Shown here in pieces: positions 46,601 through 58,943 of a stretch of 64,000 nucleotides of DNA. Location of the stretch: NCBI GenBank assembly GCA_021229015.1, contig CM037777.1, positions 25,105,222 through 25,169,221 on the forward strand. Direction: 5' to 3'. Within the stretch, counting starts at the first letter, position 1; the number at the start of each line of letters is the position of its first letter. Source of the DNA: Solen grandis. Taxonomy: Eukaryota; Mollusca; Bivalvia; Adapedonta; Solenidae. Below the pieces are notes generated by a model. That model saw only the letters and a list, made by a program, of their open reading frames with translations. It had not been told where the DNA came from and ran no database searches. Position numbers and translations under genes: made by a program.

Positions 46601-49600
46601 GGTTTTGATTTTCTCATTGGTGGTCTTAGTTTGCACGTAACAGTTGAATGCAACACATCTCTCTCAGTGTTAACTAAGTCTTTCTCTATACCAGGCTCCA
46701 GAAGAACTGGACACGGATACAGATCTCGAGGAGGAGGCAGATGTGTATGATGCCAGGAGCAGATGTAAGTGTCATGCCACAGTCCTTGTTTTAGAAATGG
46801 CTAGTCCTTTCAGTATGGAAATAAGGTCTTTTGAAATACCATCTCAGTATATTTTGTCTGTAATATGGGTTTAGTAATGATCATTTCTATATTGATCGCC
46901 AAGGCTTAAAATAATGACAGTATAAGATACAGTACAAAACCTGATGTGTTACAAATTTAGTTTCTCTTTTTTAAATGGACCAGAATTAGAACCTTCTGAT
47001 CTGGATTTATACAGGTTTATTCCTTAGATTTTTTGGTCATAATGAAAAGTAGTCCGGCTATTATGCATGATAAACATTTTGTATTTTCCCCACATACAGC
47101 GAGCTACCAGACAGATGTTGATGACCTACATGGAAAGTCTGACCGCGCCTTGATGAGAGAACTGCCTGAGGAAGAGAAAGAGAAAATCCAAGCACAGTTT
47201 GAGATGTTCCGAGCGGAGAAAGCCAAACTGGACCAAGAAGTGGCTAAGTGGGATGACAGCGGGAATGACATCATCGTCCTGGCGAAACAGATGTGTATGA
47301 TCATGATGGAAATGACAGATTTCACCAGGTACGTTGTGATGGGATTTACTGTTTAACATTTAATTGCTCAGATGTGCTTGTGTACACCATGTTATAAATA
47401 TATAGAAAGCCAGATCAGATTGAAAGCATATCTTACTTAGAACAGGTTTTATATTGTTATCTATTGAGAGGAGCATCAAACATTATAAATCCTGATCAAT
47501 TTAGGTGTTATTTTGAAACTAAGAATGGCAGGGTCCTGTGCAATTTTTTGGAATCCTGTTAATTGTATGCAGAGAAAATTGAATATTCCTAGCTGGCCCT
47601 GATGAATGTTTTTCTCACAAGTCTCTGTAATGTACTTTGTAATGTTTCGTACAGAGGACGAGGTCCTTTAAAGAGCACTATGGATGTTATCAATGCTGCC
47701 AAGAAAATTTCTGAGGCTGGTACCAAGCTGGATGCCCTTGCCACCAAGATTGCTGATCAGGTAGGTTACCAGTTGATATTGAATCTGTGATCACAATTTT
47801 GAAATTCAGTGTACATGTTTATGTAAATATTATTCCAAGCAATAGATCTGTTATGTAGATGGTCAAAAACAATCAGTAAAATATTATAAAAAATATTGGT
47901 TGAAATATCTCAATATTAAATATGTTGATTACATTTTATCTATATCATATATTATGTTAAAAAATGTTGTTTAAAATATCTTAAGATGATGTTGATTAAA
48001 TAATGTAAATGTTAAAAGACATTTAAATGTCTGAAATATGTATGGAGTTGTGAAATTGAACCATTATTCTCTTATAAACTTCAAAACTATTCCTTTTTGT
48101 CCACTCCAGTGCCCAGATTCAACCTCCAAGAAGGATCTGTTGGCGTACCTCCAGCGTATAGCCCTCTACTGTCATCAGCTGAACATCACCAGTAAGGTCA
48201 AGGCTGACGTACAGAGTGTCAGCGGGGAGCTCATTGTCTCTGGGGTGAGTAGTGTTGTTATGGTAACAGGGGATAATTATGATTGTTGTTTATGGGTTAG
48301 GGCTTGGTATTTCAATACTGTTTAACATTCATATTAAAGTGTAGAAAAAGAGAACCTTAAAAAAAAAAAGAAAAAAAAAAAAAGAGTAGAATGTTCAAGA
48401 TGACTTCATCACATAAATATTTAGCCATGCATTTGATTTTTTTTTTTTACAGTCTAAAAAAGTGATTACAATTTTTGATTAGGATAGTCAAAAAAGATTT
48501 TATTTTCAGTGAAGATTTTTTTTGGAAATTTCTAAAAGTTGTAGTAAGATAGTCACAGACATGCACCTTACACATTGAAAACAACAATCTGTAAGCAGTT
48601 ACACTTTTGGATGTGCTAGACATTCTTTTCCTGTGTTGTTGTTATGGTAACAGAAATTCCATATATTCATGCAAGTTAGCTTGCTCTATTTAAGAACAGA
48701 TACATCCAAGTAATGGCAGCAGTATTGTCGATTATAAAAATAAATTTATTATACATAAACAAACGTGAAATGCGTCATGATGTAATTGAAAATAATCAGC
48801 ATACTTTTCACTAACTGCAAAATGATTTATATTATTTACTGATCTAGATTATAACTTTAAGATAAGCAGGAGATGGCTCATTGTATGATGTATTAATGTT
48901 TACATCTGTATGTTTCAGCTGGACAGTGCTACATCCCTGATCCAGGCAGCCAAGAACTTGATGAATGCTGTCGTACTGACAGTTAAGGCTTGCTATGTGG
49001 CTTCCACCAAGGTATGTATTCTCCTACATGAATGGCTTTAAACTCCGTTTCCCAGTGTTATTGTAACATATCACTTTATTAAAACATGATACCACTGTCT
49101 CAAAGGCTCCTAATGACTTTAATAACGGTGAAGGGACATAAAACCTTACAAGCTATATGCAAAGGAGACTTCAGTTGATAACATTTTTATTTGATGTACT
49201 GAGTAAGTTGGTCAAAATGATTTACTTTAGTATCTCTTAATTCTTAGTAGTCTTTTTAAAGAAATAATCCATCTAGTATACTTGTATGTGTATTTACTCT
49301 ATAAATAAATCCTGTGTTGTTGCCTTTATTAGAATAAGAATGCAACCTGTGACTTAGTCCACTAACAAATAAATATTTCTTTTTCAGTACAAACAAACTG
49401 GAAAGAAGGTAAAATTATTGTCAGATATTCCAGCATTATTATTAATTTTACAGTTTACCTTCATCTACTACTACAAAAAATTTCACATTAAAAAGCCTTT
49501 GAATAAAGGAGTGCTTAGTATGTTCTGTCTGATAGTCACACATATTCTGTTCATATTTTAGACAATAAAGGTAGAGTGACAGATGTCTCTATAGATCTGT

Positions 49601-50021
49601 TGGCTATATTGCATCTTCATTTGAAATATATAATCATATCCCAAGGTTTTTTATCTGAGATGATTGAAAATCTATTAAAATAAGAGTGTTCTGTGATTTG
49701 TCAATTGTTAGACACAGAGTGACTGTCCAGTACAAGAAACAGATACAATTTTTTTTTACTAGGTAATAAAATATAAAGTTACTGATATATATATAAAAAA
49801 ATGTACATGTATACATTGATGCTCTGTTGTACTTTAAGTTACATATTTAAACATTTCTATGACAGACAATCGTTGCGTGGAAGATGAAGCCACCAGAGAA
49901 GAAGCCCCTGGTTCGTCGTGATGACCCACCCATTGGCCGCATCAGCAAGAGTGCTGGCAAGAAGAGGATCGAACCCATCAAGGCATTAAACGAGTTCCAG
50001 GAAGTAGACAGTTTCTGCTGA
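43634..50021 (+). CDS. CTNNA: Alpha-catenin, C-terminal 548 residues, 13 exons, one frameshift
   Basis: Exons: 43634-43714, 44000-44152, 44722-44814, 45120-45276, 45683-45884, 46295-46446, 46695-46764, 47100-47328, 47655-47760, 48110-48244, 48919-49011, 49388-49408 and 49866-50021. All have GT-AG borders and fitting phases. The start (AGRAEPSEALDRAID...KKTKDLRRQ) matches the region near residue 352 of vertebrate alpha-catenin. The frame then follows LRKAVVDHVSDSFLETNVPL, VDDITTIDDFLAVS, LDRTAGAIRGR, MDNYEPG, WDDSGNDIIVLAKQMCMIMM and AYLQRIALYCHQLNI to the C terminus. It covers the middle (M) domains and the F-actin-binding domain that ties cadherin-beta-catenin to actin. The N-terminal beta-catenin-binding half is absent from the window. 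Exon 45683-45884 has one extra base near 45739 that breaks the frame. A 7-codon microexon (YKQTGKK) precedes the last exon. Confidence 0.95.
45730..45745 (+). other. One-base frameshift in the alpha-catenin exon
   Basis: The frame entering the exon reads CVFALQEGD and then hits TGA at 45751. The conserved continuation ADTLDRTAGAIRGR is in the next frame. Skipping one base (the t at about 45739) restores it and changes the exon from 202 to the expected 201 nt. The flanking exons are intact and well conserved. Confidence 0.9.
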
Positions 50022-50158
50022 TGATTATCCTGGTGTGGGACCAGACACACATTTTCCGAGTGCTGATTTTGGTTAACTGTAAAATAATGTATTTTGGCGA
50101 GGTCATAACTTTGGCAAATTTTGCTTGGTTAAGTAAATATCCAACTTTTTATGTAAGA

Positions 50159-50164
50159 AATAAA
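50159..50164 (+). terminator. Poly(A) signal candidate of alpha-catenin
   Basis: AATAAA lies about 140 bases past the alpha-catenin stop. The AT-rich stretch that follows to about 51400 could hold later signals and a longer 3' UTR. Confidence 0.4.
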
Positions 50165-50169
50165 GCTAA

Positions 50170-52200
50170 AAATATCTTGCTAAAATATCTTAACTAACAG
50201 TGATTAGGAACTAATATCTGAGAGAGGAGGATAGTGTAAGAAGATTACATCGTGGCTGGGTAGGCTGAGCCTCTGTTGATGTTGACTAGCAGCCTCTTTC
50301 CCCCAATATAAAACCATTCCATGCTGTCATTGTACTGAAAGTTGTTATGTGTATTGGAATGTGTAAAATTTAATTGGAATGATGTATTTTTTTCGTGGAA
50401 ATGGTAATTTGGAGCAGTTTGATGTCAGGCATTGTAAACTGGTGTAACATGACAGTATTTCATAATAATTTGTCTACACAAACCATTAAGGGATATCAGT
50501 ATTTTTAATGGTTTCACATATTTTTGATAGAGAAATTACATACTTCAAATGAAATAATGTTTGTCAAGCACACTGCTAGTCAGGACTATGAACATGCATC
50601 ATTAACTGTACAAGTCATAGATAAGTGACAGTCAATCACTCAGTCTGACTTTTGGTTATAGGCCTTAATTTTATTCAGGCCATAGAACTGTATACGTCAA
50701 GTAACAGTATAATGAAGACATTGGAGATAATACATAAATGAAATGTATTTTCTGTATTTTGGAAAATGATGAAATTCTTGCCACAGTATTTCTTTTCTAA
50801 AATCAGTTTCTCACAGTGTACCAAGTGTCAATGTGACTTGATGCTATTTCTAACATTTAATGAATACAAGACTTGACATGGCAAAAACGTATAACTTGAC
50901 CATCTATTAAACCAAAGTTCATTTTGATGTCTCACATTATAGCAATTTATCATTGTGTCTCGAATCATGTAGTAGCTGCAATTGATTTTCTCTGCTAAAG
51001 GGACCATTTAACCATTTTTTTTTCAAGAAGAGGAGGAAAACAACATAGATTTCATGAAAATGCAATATTTTATTATCAGTATGGTATATCAGATAGAAAG
51101 TTAGTTGCCATTCTTGCATTTTATTTCATAAAGGATTAGACTACTTTCTTATCACTAAGTATAAAAAGGGAGATTTTTTTTCTTTTTAGACTGTCTAGTT
51201 TTTTGTACATCGAAGTATAAAAAGTGCATAAATATTATGCACAAAAACATTTTTCGGTGATATTGTAAATGAAGTTTATGTAGTGCAAATGTATATAGTT
51301 TATATATTTTCATGTTTTTTTGTAAGTGTGAAAAATCAATAATTTATCTTGTTTTTGTCTTGAAAATATTTTTTGTTAAAATTGCTAGTTTTACATATCA
51401 TTAAAGGTTAGACTTTTGTAATATTTATGCTAGGGGGTTGTACATTAGTCGGACACAAAGAATTGCATATGATCAAAAATAACCCATGGAAAATCCACTC
51501 AAATGTCATTCATTATAAGAAATTATCAGTAATGAGAAGAAATTCTAACACTCAGTTTTTTTATCGTTCTATTTTTGAGATTTATTTCTTGATTTAGGAT
51601 TGCAATATATGTTGATGTTCTTTTATAATAGATTTAGAAGATTTGGATTTTTATTTAATCCAATTATTTTTTTTTTATAAAATTACATTTAAAGAAGGTA
51701 ATAGAATATATGAATCTCTTCAATATTTTCAACTGGAAACTAACTCCTAACTCCTCCACCACAAAGTAATGTAGTTAAAACTTCCTTCACCTGAGTGCTT
51801 TTTTTGGAAGGTAGGGAAAATGGGATAACAGAAGTTGGTAAGTTTAGGAAGAATAAGTTAGGTAGAGCATAGGTGGTGTATGGTATTTTTCTTTGTTTAC
51901 TAATTTTCTAATGCCCTTTCATGTAAACTCCCATTTATATCTGTTTACCTCAGTTTTGAAACTAGAATCCAGTGCTAGAAAATGGAACCAGGAAAATCAT
52001 TGTTGTAAACTGATCTATACTGTGAAGACTACAGCATTGGTCATTAAAAAATGTGTAAGAAACTTAAAGATCTGCATTTTGTGTTTAATTTTCTTTAAAA
52101 CATTTTCTATTGCATTACTGTTCATTTATAGGGAAATAAAAACATATGAAAATAAATATGGTTGTTTGATAAAATATATTTATCTTATGCTTTTAACCAA
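50170..52200. other. Alpha-catenin 3' UTR and downstream flank
   Basis: AT-rich sequence with several T runs and attaaa hexamers. The open frame at 51893-52291 shows no domain and is taken as chance. Confidence 0.4.
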
Positions 52201-53015
52201 CTGTAAATTTTTTTTGGGCAAAACAAATTTTTTCTATCAATGGAACTCCCCCCAACATTTTTATGCTCATTTTCCAATGAAAGAACATTAATGCTACTTA
52301 AGGTTTTAAAAAATTTGAAGGAGGCTCCTCCCTTTTTTTTTCATTAAAAAGAAAACTTTGGGTTCTATTTTCCGGTTATTTTAAGAAATTTTTTTTTTAT
52401 TTTTTGAATTTTATAATTTTTTCACTTTTTCTATATCATTTACATTTATGTGTTTATTCAAAATGGGGGGTGTAACCTTTTAGAAAAAAAAACACTTTTT
52501 GGCTTATTTTATATTATAAAAAATTAAAGAGAAAAAAAGGAAATATTTAACTTTTTCTTTTTTTTTAACCCAACTGCCAGGGGGGTTTGAGAGAGGGAGA
52601 AGAACAAAGAGTCTCTTTTTAATTGAGCCCTTTTAAAACAAAAAAATTTATGAACTTTATTTTCCAGTAACACTTAAAGAAGAGATAATTTTCTTTATAT
52701 AACAGTGGGATCCTTTGTTTTAGTTTATGCTCTTATCATTTTTTTCCCTTGTGTTTTTTACTAAAATATATCAATACTTAACTTCTTGCAAAAATGAGGA
52801 AAGAAAAGTTTTTTAATTTTGTTTCAAAATATTTTCCCCTTTAAATTAACCGTTCTTTTAGATGGAACATTTATTGCATACCGTGTGTACTGACAACCCT
52901 GGTCTTTGTACATGGCATTTTCTACTGCAGATACAATTGGAAATCTAAATTCCATTTTTTAATGGCCTTTTTTCGCATGTCACGGGGTTTAAAGGGGCAA
53001 AGATTACATTACTTC
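52200..53015. other. Homopolymer-rich, probably poorly resolved sequence beside a gap
   Basis: It contains many T8-T9, A7-A8 and G5-G6 runs, few normal k-mers, and ends in an N gap. This suggests low-quality consensus, not a real feature. Confidence 0.5.
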
Positions 53016-53115
53016 NNNNNNNNNNNNNNNNNNNNNNNNNNNNNNNNNNNNNNNNNNNNNNNNNNNNNNNNNNNNNNNNNNNNNNNNNNNNNNNNNNNNN
53101 NNNNNNNNNNNNNNN
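53016..53115. other. Assembly gap (100 N)
   Basis: A second run of exactly 100 N. Confidence 0.99.
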
Positions 53116-54220
53116 TGGCAGCCCTTTTTTTACAATCACAGAATGTTGAATATGGGACCATGTCTCTGTAAATGGGTATTGATAAACGAAATACATAGAA
53201 ATAGTTAAAAATATAATGCTTGGCTATTGATCTTTTGTGATCATCAGAGCTTTTCAATTTTACATCTCTATTCACAGTTAGTCAGGATCATGCGAGATGG
53301 TTCATCTATACAAATGACCCTAATGCCGTTTGGTTTTAAGATGGTACCATGCACTACCACCAGAATGGTACAGATGAAAGTGTGGCCTGCTTCAGTATGA
53401 CCATGTAAGATTTTTCTTATTTATTACTACCGTGTCAAACGAAAGACGTAAAAATTGGTACCAGATGCAACCTTTGCTGGCAATCGGCAAAATGCGTCTG
53501 CTATGGGAACTCGGATTCTACCGAGAAACATTTCATCCATGTATCGGTGCTATACAGAGGGCACGTAAAAGAACCAAGGGGTCTATTCGCTAAGAGCTAG
53601 GGTATCGCACCCGGATTCCTTTGTATCCGACTATGCAGTTTCTTTAGCAAAAATAAGGAAGTATGTCAAAATTAGTTTTAGTGTAGTTGTATTATTATAT
53701 TTTGGGGTCTTCATTCGTAATGAATGAAAAAGTCCAGCTCATCCACTATTTCTTACTACTCATGACGCAGGGCAAATTTGTTCGAGCTAAGATATCTCCT
53801 CAGTCATTTTGGGTCTCATCGTACTTTAATTTTTTTTCCTAAACTTTTTTCCCTTTTTTTTTCTTTTTACGTTTTTTTTTTTACTAAATTTTTTGTTTAT
53901 TTTTTTTTTTTTCTAAAATTTTTTTTTTAAAATTTTGCTCTTATACTTTTTTATGGCCTTTTTCTTCTATATTTGTCCTTGTTGTTGTTGTTGTCTCATA
54001 ATAATATATATATTTTGTTTCCTCTTCAGCTTATTCATAGACCTGTCAATGTCTGAAGAAGTGGCACGACTCGACCCGCCATTGTCTTAAAAAGTGGCAC
54101 ACAATAGTTCAGAAATAAAAGTTCAAGGTTCTCTGTGTTTGGGGTCCACAGATATCAATTTCGATTGATAACGTCCCCCGGTTTCTGGGCTATTGTGTGT
54201 GTGTGTCAAAATGGGCCATG
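53116..54220. other. Intergenic repeats, poly-T tract
   Basis: A non-coding repeat-like block (53400-53640) is followed by a T-rich tract at 53826-53940 and sequence with atgtctgaagaagtggcac. No gene is seen. Confidence 0.35.
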
Positions 54221-54224
54221 TGAT

Positions 54225-54410
54225 GCGTCTGGTGTGGTGTGCTTTAGCATCCACCACTGGCTAGTCAGTTTCTGGCGAAAAAGGAACATCAGTCTCCCCT
54301 GCCAGTATATAGCCTCTCCATGGTCAAGCCCTATACAGTGCCTCCTCGTGGTGACACACGTCAACTGAGGACTTTTGTGTCCTCAGGCTGAACTGTAGGG
54401 GACGATCTAT
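54225..54410. repeat. Dispersed repeat, copy 2 (paired with 1040-1250)
   Basis: It shares the landmarks of the copy at 1040-1250, with an added tacagtgcctcct insert near 54330. Confidence 0.8.
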
Positions 54411-54419
54411 ATGATAAAC

Positions 54420-57400
54420 ATTTAAGTCTATAAATCTTGGATAAGATATCACATTTAAAGAGGCGTATGGCAAGATTGTAACACTTTTTAAGATGTTTAC
54501 AATTTATTTCAAACTACATCGCAAAATAATTCTAAAACAATAGAATTCAAGTGATGATAAAATGGTAAAAACATTCCTCCTAAACCATATTGAAAGCCCT
54601 ATAAAATATTAAACTGAGCTGTTTTTCTTTCATTAAACTGAGCTGGTTTCCTTTCAGCGTACGTTATAATAAAAAAAACCACAACATCTACCCCTAAAAT
54701 GACGTTTGCTAAGAATAATGAATTATTGTGAATTATACCAGTTAAGAATTCTTTATTTACCTTCAAGAATGATAATTATAAGAAAACATATGCTTTACCT
54801 TATATGATATATCATATTGCAGTAATGGGCAATCAAAGATTGACAATAGATGCTTCACAATTCCAAAAGTGGAGCTAACGTCATGACCTCTCATCGACGT
54901 TAGTGTCCTTTAAGTTTTTATTTTTGTTCACTTCTCCATAACTTTTCACTTAAAACTTGGTGTACTAAGTTTTGTTTACATTCAAAGAAGAAACTGATCT
55001 CGTTAGGGCAGGTAACTCTAAATACCTTTATTTTTTTTAGTCTTGGCTCATTGCCCTTTGTTACATGAATTATATTAACACTGAACAAAAATGAAATTGT
55101 AACAGGTAATATTATATTATCCAGCACTCAGAAAAGAGGCTTGCGCTATCTTTGGATATCCATTGATTTATGTTGGATGGCAATAAGAAAAAACAAACAA
55201 CACCTGAGAAATTTTGCTTTCATTGCCTTTTTACAAGATAGTTATACTGAATACAAAATCCATACAGAAGAACAGCAATATAATTTTAATTCCACACAAA
55301 AAGTTTACATGTGGTCCAAAAAAAACCAAGTTAACCCAATGGGATCAATTTTGACCCCAATGCCATGATTTGAACAAACTTGGTAGATGTTCATAAGGCA
55401 ATGCTACACACCAAATATCTAACCTCCAGGCCTTGTGGTTTCTGAGAAGAAGATTTTTCTAGTTTTTTTTCCCTATATAAGCCTATGTAAAATCAAGGGA
55501 CCCCTGGGGCGGAACCAATTTTGACAATGATGTTGAATGAAATGGAAAGAAAAATATATCTACATACTATTTCTACGTGGATTTTTAGAGTAGAGATTAG
55601 TCTTTACGGCTGCATCACATTGTAAATGAACATCACAATGCTCGAAGGACAAAAAGTACGTTTGGCGCCATTTGTAGTCGGGGCGTTGTTAAGGAAACCA
55701 CACGCACGTCGGGTTCACTCTTTGCATTCAATACATGTATATTTGTTCATACGAACAAAAACCCTAGTGATATGATATAAATAAAATTAGCCATAAGAAA
55801 ACTAGCTTAACCTTCAGAATAACCCCATAACCGATATCTTAAGATTTCAGCCGGAATTAATTCACAGCGAACAAAGTACAAAATGGAAATAGAAATGACC
55901 AGGATAGGTATCTAGTGGTCTCTAGTTTTCATGTTTCATTTTGTATTGAATCCATGGTTTTCAGTTTGAGAATGGCAGTCAGTGTACATACGCTGTATTA
56001 AATATATTTTTCAAAGTTCACTCAAATGCATCATGACACTGACATTAATTAGTTAATTAATTAATTCCAAACAGCTTGTTGTTTGCACCATATTCACTCA
56101 ATCAGTGGCTAATTACGAACCAGCTTGGGGACGCAATCAGCCGACGTGTGAATCATTGATTTTCGCACCTATCAGCGTGTTTGCACAAGCCAACGTGTGT
56201 CGAGATAAACAAAGGTAATTAGTTGAGAATATGCCTTTTGGGACCTAAATTACCAGTCGAGATATAAAATATGTCGAAATACAAAATGTCGAGATTAATA
56301 TTTACATATAGCATAACATAAAAAAAATCGGGACTTTGTAAGCATGTCGATATATACTAAATGTCGAGACCGGCGATGTCGACATAACGAGTGTCAACTG
56401 TATTTAAATTTGAAATATCGTTAGTCTTAAAGAAATACTGTAAATGTTGTCATCGGAAGTGTTAGACAAATAAAACTGATAAAGTAGAAAAAAAAATGCA
56501 TTTCACAAAATCTGAATCACATAGAGAGTACTGGTGTTAATCTTTGCAGTAGGCGGTAGGCCGACAGTGGCGTTATACAGTCTGAATGGTGATACTATTA
56601 CCTTTGATGAACTTCATGAACATTGTTATTAGTTTGTATCAATGTAATGAATGATTAGGTTAGAGAGTTCCAATAGTATGCATAGTTTTGTTAACACTAA
56701 TCAGGCCATAAAAATACACATATGCTTAGATTTATCTAAAAAGAAATAATAAAGGCGATAAAACTACTAGAAAATAATGCATTTTGCACATTAAATGTTA
56801 TTATTGAACAACCCTGTTTCAATCATTTAAAACACGTCTTTGTTATATTGACATAGTATATATTTCCTTTATATCTTAGATACACGTTTTTGCGGTAAAC
56901 AGCTTGACTAATTTGTTAGGGTTTCACTTGTTATTTACTTTGAATTTCAAACATTCCTTGAAATATTAAAGTCTCGTGAAGGATCATTTAAGGATAATGT
57001 ACTGCCAATTCCTTCATAAGTGGGTGCTTTCTTATATTGTAATCAATCAGATTATGATCCGCAAATGTATCTCAACTGCGGGTTAGCAGATAGACACCTT
57101 TCAAACATTTCAAACGTGAATAAATCATCTAATCTGATCATACTAATATCAGCAACCATACTTAAAACAGCCTGAATTGTATGCAATATTCGTATATAAT
57201 AAAATCGAACAACCCGGCCACCAGGTAATTATTAATTACCAATTTACTCAGCAAACATTTTTATTGCTGATCAACATACCAAGAAAACATTATAATTCTG
57301 GTATCAGATACAATTTTTCAAAATGCACTGCATATATTTCCAATTCTAAAGTTTTACTAAATTAACCAAGAATTAAAGTTGCCCTTACAGAAATAGTTCA

Positions 57401-57900
57401 AAAGATCTAAATCAAAACTGATTGCCTTTCTATATGTATCAATAATGGAATTATCAAACGAAGGATAGAATATCTTAATCATAACTATTGCGTAATTAAT
57501 CGTTATAAAAATTGTTTAATTGAATAATAATAAAAACAACTGCGATGGGAGGTAAACACATATGAAATTTAACTCATTGTATTCCTAGACAACATCGAAA
57601 TAATTATTTGGAATATGAATTCAAATAAAAAAAGTAGCACACTTGAAACTAAGATAAACGCAAGCAATTTCCTTCATGTATTCTTAAATGATTATATTAT
57701 ATACTTGAGCATATCCATGATATGTCTCAAAAGTGCGCATCACGCGCTCCCACACGCACCATATTGAACTAGTGGCGAACACCTGTGCTTTTATTTCTTT
57801 CCGTGGCGGTGGTCCTTATCAAATCATATTACAGGATAACATAAAAATGTATTTACACATGTTGTACAATATTTACACGAGAGTAATGAGTGAGATCATC
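54420..57900. other. Intergenic sequence with repeat fragments
   Basis: No exon is recognised. The end of a pogo/Tigger-like element may lie at about 56260-56405: its reverse complement reads acagttgacactcgttatgt then cgacat, the usual style of such termini. A phrase mentioning gggatcaattttgaccccaa and gaaccaattttgacaatgat is duplicated at 55340-55535. Confidence 0.35.
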
Positions 57901-57911
57901 TTTAACACTCA

Positions 57912-58120
57912 CTGAGCCTCTCACCGCGTGGGTTCGAAACCCGGCAGGGTCATTCGGATTTCCATGTGAGGAAGCCTTCCAGCTGGCTTGCGGTAGGTCG
58001 GTGGTTCTACCCGGATGCCTCCGTGCATTCGGGGTCTTCCTCCACCTGTAATTAGCTGGACGTCGCTGTATGACTGAAATACTGTCGAAGCGACGGTAAA
58101 CTCAAATAGTCAAGTCAAGT
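57912..58120 (+). mobile_element. tRNA-derived SINE, family A, 5'-truncated
   Basis: It starts just before the B box (GGGTTCGAAACCC) and then matches the body of the copy at 7815-8068 closely through cacctgtaattagctggacg. It ends with a tcaagtcaagtcg tail. Confidence 0.85.
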
Positions 58121-58323
58121 CGAGCGAGATCATCCAGTTGAGATTTAAAATGAAGTTTTATCTACCAAAACATTCATCGTCATATATAGTATAAAAAGTT
58201 TCAAATTACATGTATTACACATCCTCGACAAGGAACAAATGAGGCACATAGCTATCTTGTGTATTGGGTGGTATACAGAGTACCGTCATTAGCTCTGTAT
58301 GCAATTTTATTTATTTTTTATTA

Positions 58324-58324
<1 letters not shown>

Positions 58325-58357
<33 letters not shown>

Positions 58358-58440
58358 AACAACAGTCACAAACTCTATCCCTACCATTAAAACTTACATT
58401 TGGTCTGGCTCGAAGTCACACACACACACACACACACACG
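58325..58440. repeat. Inverted (GT)n ... (CA)n microsatellite pair
   Basis: A (GT)13-14 run at 58328-58354 is followed about 64 bases later by a (CA)11 run at 58417-58439, so the two can pair as a long hairpin. Confidence 0.9.
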
Positions 58441-58943
58441 TTTAAAATATACAACATAATTACAATCCTGTTGTATAAGCTATACATTAAACATAGGCGT
58501 TAAGTTTCATTATATATGATAAAGCAGCGTTAATTCCGATCTATATTCAGTGTATAGCACTGTAACCTTGACCTTTGATATGGAGACACGGTTCTTGCAC
58601 GTGACGCGTTTAGTCCGATTGATTTCTTTTAAATATGCATTGCCAAATTATTAAAATATTTAAAAAAAAATGTAACCATGACCATCAAAATTATAAACCA
58701 GACACGTGGACCCATTATCAGAATGATATTGACTTAGTTCAAAAAGCTGTGTAACCTTGATCTTTAAATTTACGACACGGGTCTTGCTCGCGAATTACTG
58801 CCTTGTCATGGTGGCCATTTTGATTGAATCATTTTGAAATCCGTAGCCTGAACGAGAATTTTCCGAACACACATACAAAGTCACACTGACAGACAGGGGA
58901 GTCATTATATGTCCCCAGCCATTATAAAACAAATGACACTATT

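Noticed and set aside
51893..52291. 132-codon open frame downstream of alpha-catenin
   Set aside because: No domain, an extreme F/L/I/K composition and low-quality neighbouring sequence.
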